From JAENWD01 sp963796915 (lineage in GTDB: Bacteria; Acidobacteriota; Vicinamibacteria; Vicinamibacterales; JAENWD01), in contig CAWCNI010000004.1 in assembly GCA_963796915.1 (NCBI GenBank), positions 62,001-126,000 of the forward strand: a stretch of DNA of 64,000 nucleotides. Direction: 5' to 3'. How positions within the stretch are numbered: position 1 is the stretch's first letter; each line of letters begins with the position of its first letter. The notes below the pieces were generated by a model that saw only the letters and a program-made list of their open reading frames with translations, searched no databases and was not told the DNA's origin. A program made the position numbers and the translations under genes. Shown one piece after another: positions 62,448-64,000 of this stretch.

Positions 62448-64000
62448 TTCGCTTGGAGAGCCTCGTCCAGGGTACGGCCGGTGGCCGTGGGCAATGCCAC
62501 TCCGCAGAGGCGCGCCAGCGTCGGCGCGATATCGGCCGGACTGGCGGCAGCGTCGTAGTGGCCTTTCATGAAGGGTCCACCAAATAGAACGAGCGGGACC
62601 TGCTGATCGTACGCGTTGTAACTGCCGTGCGTCGTGGCGTTGCCCGGCACGATCGTCTTGTCGTCCGATACGAAGATCCAGTTTGGTTTCGGAATGATAA
62701 GCAGATCGCCGCTGCGCCCGGCAAAATAGCTCTTTCGCGCCGCCGCGATGGCCGCGTCCTCGGTCCCCGTGGCCGGCGCCGCCAGCGTCCGCCCGTCGAC
62801 GACGTGCTGGATCCCGGGGACGCCTTCGATGGCATGGATGACTTGCGCCAGCAGCTCGGGGTCGGCGGCGATGCGATCGAAGACCCCGGCCCTGAAATAG
62901 AACTCGCTGTAGGCCTCGATGGCCGTCCAGTGGCCCGGACCGAACTTCGCCGAGACGATGCCGTCGACCATCGTCATGATGTCGGCCATCTTGATGCGGC
63001 CGGCGTCCTTGCCCTCGGCGATCGCCTGTTCGGGAATCATCGCGACGCCGTGGTCCGCGGTGAACGCAAGCGCGTAGCGGCCTTTCCCCACCTTCTTGTC
63101 GAGCGTGTCGAGGAGCTTCCCGACAGTCTCGTCCAGGTGCATCAGGACGTCCTGGATCTCCTGGCTGCGCGGGCCGAAATCGTGGCCGACGACGTCGAGC
63201 GCCGAGAAGCTGATGGCCAGGTAATCGGTCGTCGGACCCTGTCCGAGCTTCATGCCGTCGATGGCGGCCGCGGCCATCCGGCCGACGTAGGCATCGGAGA
63301 ACGGGCTCTCTTCCCACGCTTCGTAGAAAAACGTCGTCGGTTTGCCCGAGCGCGGCTGGAGGAGATGCGGGAACACGGGGTCCCAGTCCGGCGGCGGCTT
63401 CTCCCCGGCGCCGGCGTCGTCGTACTTGTAGTCGCTCGCCTTGCCCATCCGCGTCCAGCTCTGGCCGAAGTCTGCCTCGATCGGGTTGCTCTGGATGAAT
63501 CGCAGGACTGATTTTTCCGGAGCCGGCGCGTAGGCGGTGGACGTCGACCAGCCGTTGCCCTGCAGCCAGAGCACCGGATCGCCCTTCGCGCCGGCAAGCA
63601 TCGCCGCCGAGGCGAGCTTGACCGACATCGTCACGACCCGGCTCTTGCCCTGCTGGGAGTCGAGGAGCTGACTGGCGAAGGTGGGAACCTTCAGCAGGCG
63701 CGCGCTGCCGCTGGGGCCGGGCTTGCGGTCGCCGTAAGGCACTGCCGTGACGGAGGAGTCGTCCCAGCACCTGACCGGGCGCTGGGATTCCCTGTCCCAC
63801 CACTCGTTGCTGATGATGCCGTGCGTCGCCGGCAGCGTGCCCGTCGCGATCGTCGCATGGCCGGCGCAGGTGAGCGTGGTCAGGTACGGATAGGCCGCGT
63901 TGGTGAACGAGGCGCCCTCATCGAGAATCCGGCGCAGCCCGCGCGTCCAGTGCGAGCCGTAATCGTCGATGTAGTCGCGCCGCATCTGATCCACGACGAT
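62444..64000 (-). CDS. PafA-like alkaline phosphatase/phosphodiesterase family protein (partial, N-terminus beyond the window)
   Basis: Type I phosphodiesterase/nucleotide pyrophosphatase superfamily. The visible ~518 residues begin with IVVDQMRRDYIDDYG, where the start of the domain carries the first metal Asp. The nucleophile region is YPYLTTLTCAGHATIATG (Thr nucleophile), and the metal-ligand segments LDVVGHDFGPRS and TADHGVAMIP follow. This matches the alkaline phosphatase family with Thr in place of Ser. The start codon and signal peptide lie past position 64000. First visible gene of a coupled run with the M4 protease. Confidence 0.88.
   Translation of the reverse strand: MVVDQMRRDYIDDYGSHWTRGLRRILDEGASFTNAAYPYLTTLTCAGHATIATGTLPATHGIISNEWWDRESQRPVRCWDDSSVTAVPYGDRKPGPSGSARLLKVPTFASQLLDSQQGKSRVVTMSVKLASAAMLAGAKGDPVLWLQGNGWSTSTAYAPAPEKSVLRFIQSNPIEADFGQSWTRMGKASDYKYDDAGAGEKPPPDWDPVFPHLLQPRSGKPTTFFYEAWEESPFSDAYVGRMAAAAIDGMKLGQGPTTDYLAISFSALDVVGHDFGPRSQEIQDVLMHLDETVGKLLDTLDKKVGKGRYALAFTADHGVAMIPEQAIAEGKDAGRIKMADIMTMVDGIVSAKFGPGHWTAIEAYSEFYFRAGVFDRIAADPELLAQVIHAIEGVPGIQHVVDGRTLAAPATGTEDAAIAAARKSYFAGRSGDLLIIPKPNWIFVSDDKTIVPGNATTHGSYNAYDQQVPLVLFGGPFMKGHYDAAASPADIAPTLARLCGVALPTATGRTLDEALQAK

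Overview
The window is high-GC DNA with dense, operon-like gene packing. It looks like a chromosome segment of an uncultured acidobacterium, probably of the Vicinamibacteria type. This is an inference from a VWFA-domain secreted protein of acidobacterial style, two DUF4097-like repeat proteins, the order of the heme genes and the linked pnp-to-rimP block; no rRNA is present to confirm it. There is no prophage, IS element or CRISPR array.

Layout. 0.1-2.4 kb: a DUF4097-like lipoprotein coupled to an M48 membrane metalloprotease (frameshifted), then a secreted cupredoxin. 2.6-12.4 kb (minus strand): the translation and RNA block rimP-nusA-infB-rbfA-nrnA-truB-rpsO-pnp, closed by a clear intrinsic terminator and preceded by a promoter with a second terminator hairpin just before rimP. 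12.4-24.8 kb: rimO, asnS with a coupled sugar-phosphate isomerase, the amgK/murU peptidoglycan-recycling pair, a CYTH protein, an HtrA protease, an M24 peptidase, the VWFA protein, a DUF4870-like protein and an unknown zinc-ribbon protein. 24.9-27.9 kb: glgP (frameshifted), a small secreted protein and a GH3 glucosidase remnant. 27.9-37.2 kb: a nearly complete heme operon, hemA-hemC-hemD-hemB-hemL-hemE-hemN-hemG; no ferrochelatase gene is in the window. 37.3-43.4 kb: a membrane protein, a zinc metallopeptidase (frameshifted), an MFS sugar-acid-type transporter, a GH51 arabinofuranosidase and an outer-membrane barrel. 43.5-47.7 kb: tRNA-Leu(CAG) followed by a tandem array built on its own 3' end, then sppA and a PpiD-like foldase. 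47.9-56.4 kb: a diguanylate cyclase directly upstream of mreB-mreC-mreD-mrdA-rodA-rng, the cell-elongation machinery. 56.5-64 kb (minus strand): a secreted protein, a DUF4097-like protein with its anti-sigma and ECF sigma factors, an alkyltransferase-like protein, a beta-barrel, an M4 metalloprotease and a partial PafA-like phosphatase.

The most interesting signals are not protein families. (1) The tRNA-Leu gene is followed by three ~92-103 bp direct repeats, each carrying the last ~20 nt of the tRNA including CCA; this parallels the tyrT-rtT locus of E. coli. (2) Intergenic spaces repeatedly hold period-7 or period-8 microsatellites, several arranged as large hairpins, and small dispersed palindromes. 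(3) The rimP-nusA-infB operon has a promoter followed by a terminator hairpin in its leader, a layout suited to control by NusA. (4) An MGMT-like protein has PYHR in place of the catalytic PCHR. (5) A GGDEF gene is placed 4 bp before mreB.

Caution on sequence quality: six otherwise intact conserved genes contain a total of eight frameshifts, seven of them between 25.7 and 38.4 kb and including essential heme genes. Assembly indels are more likely than real gene loss, so these genes are reported as single interrupted CDSs.
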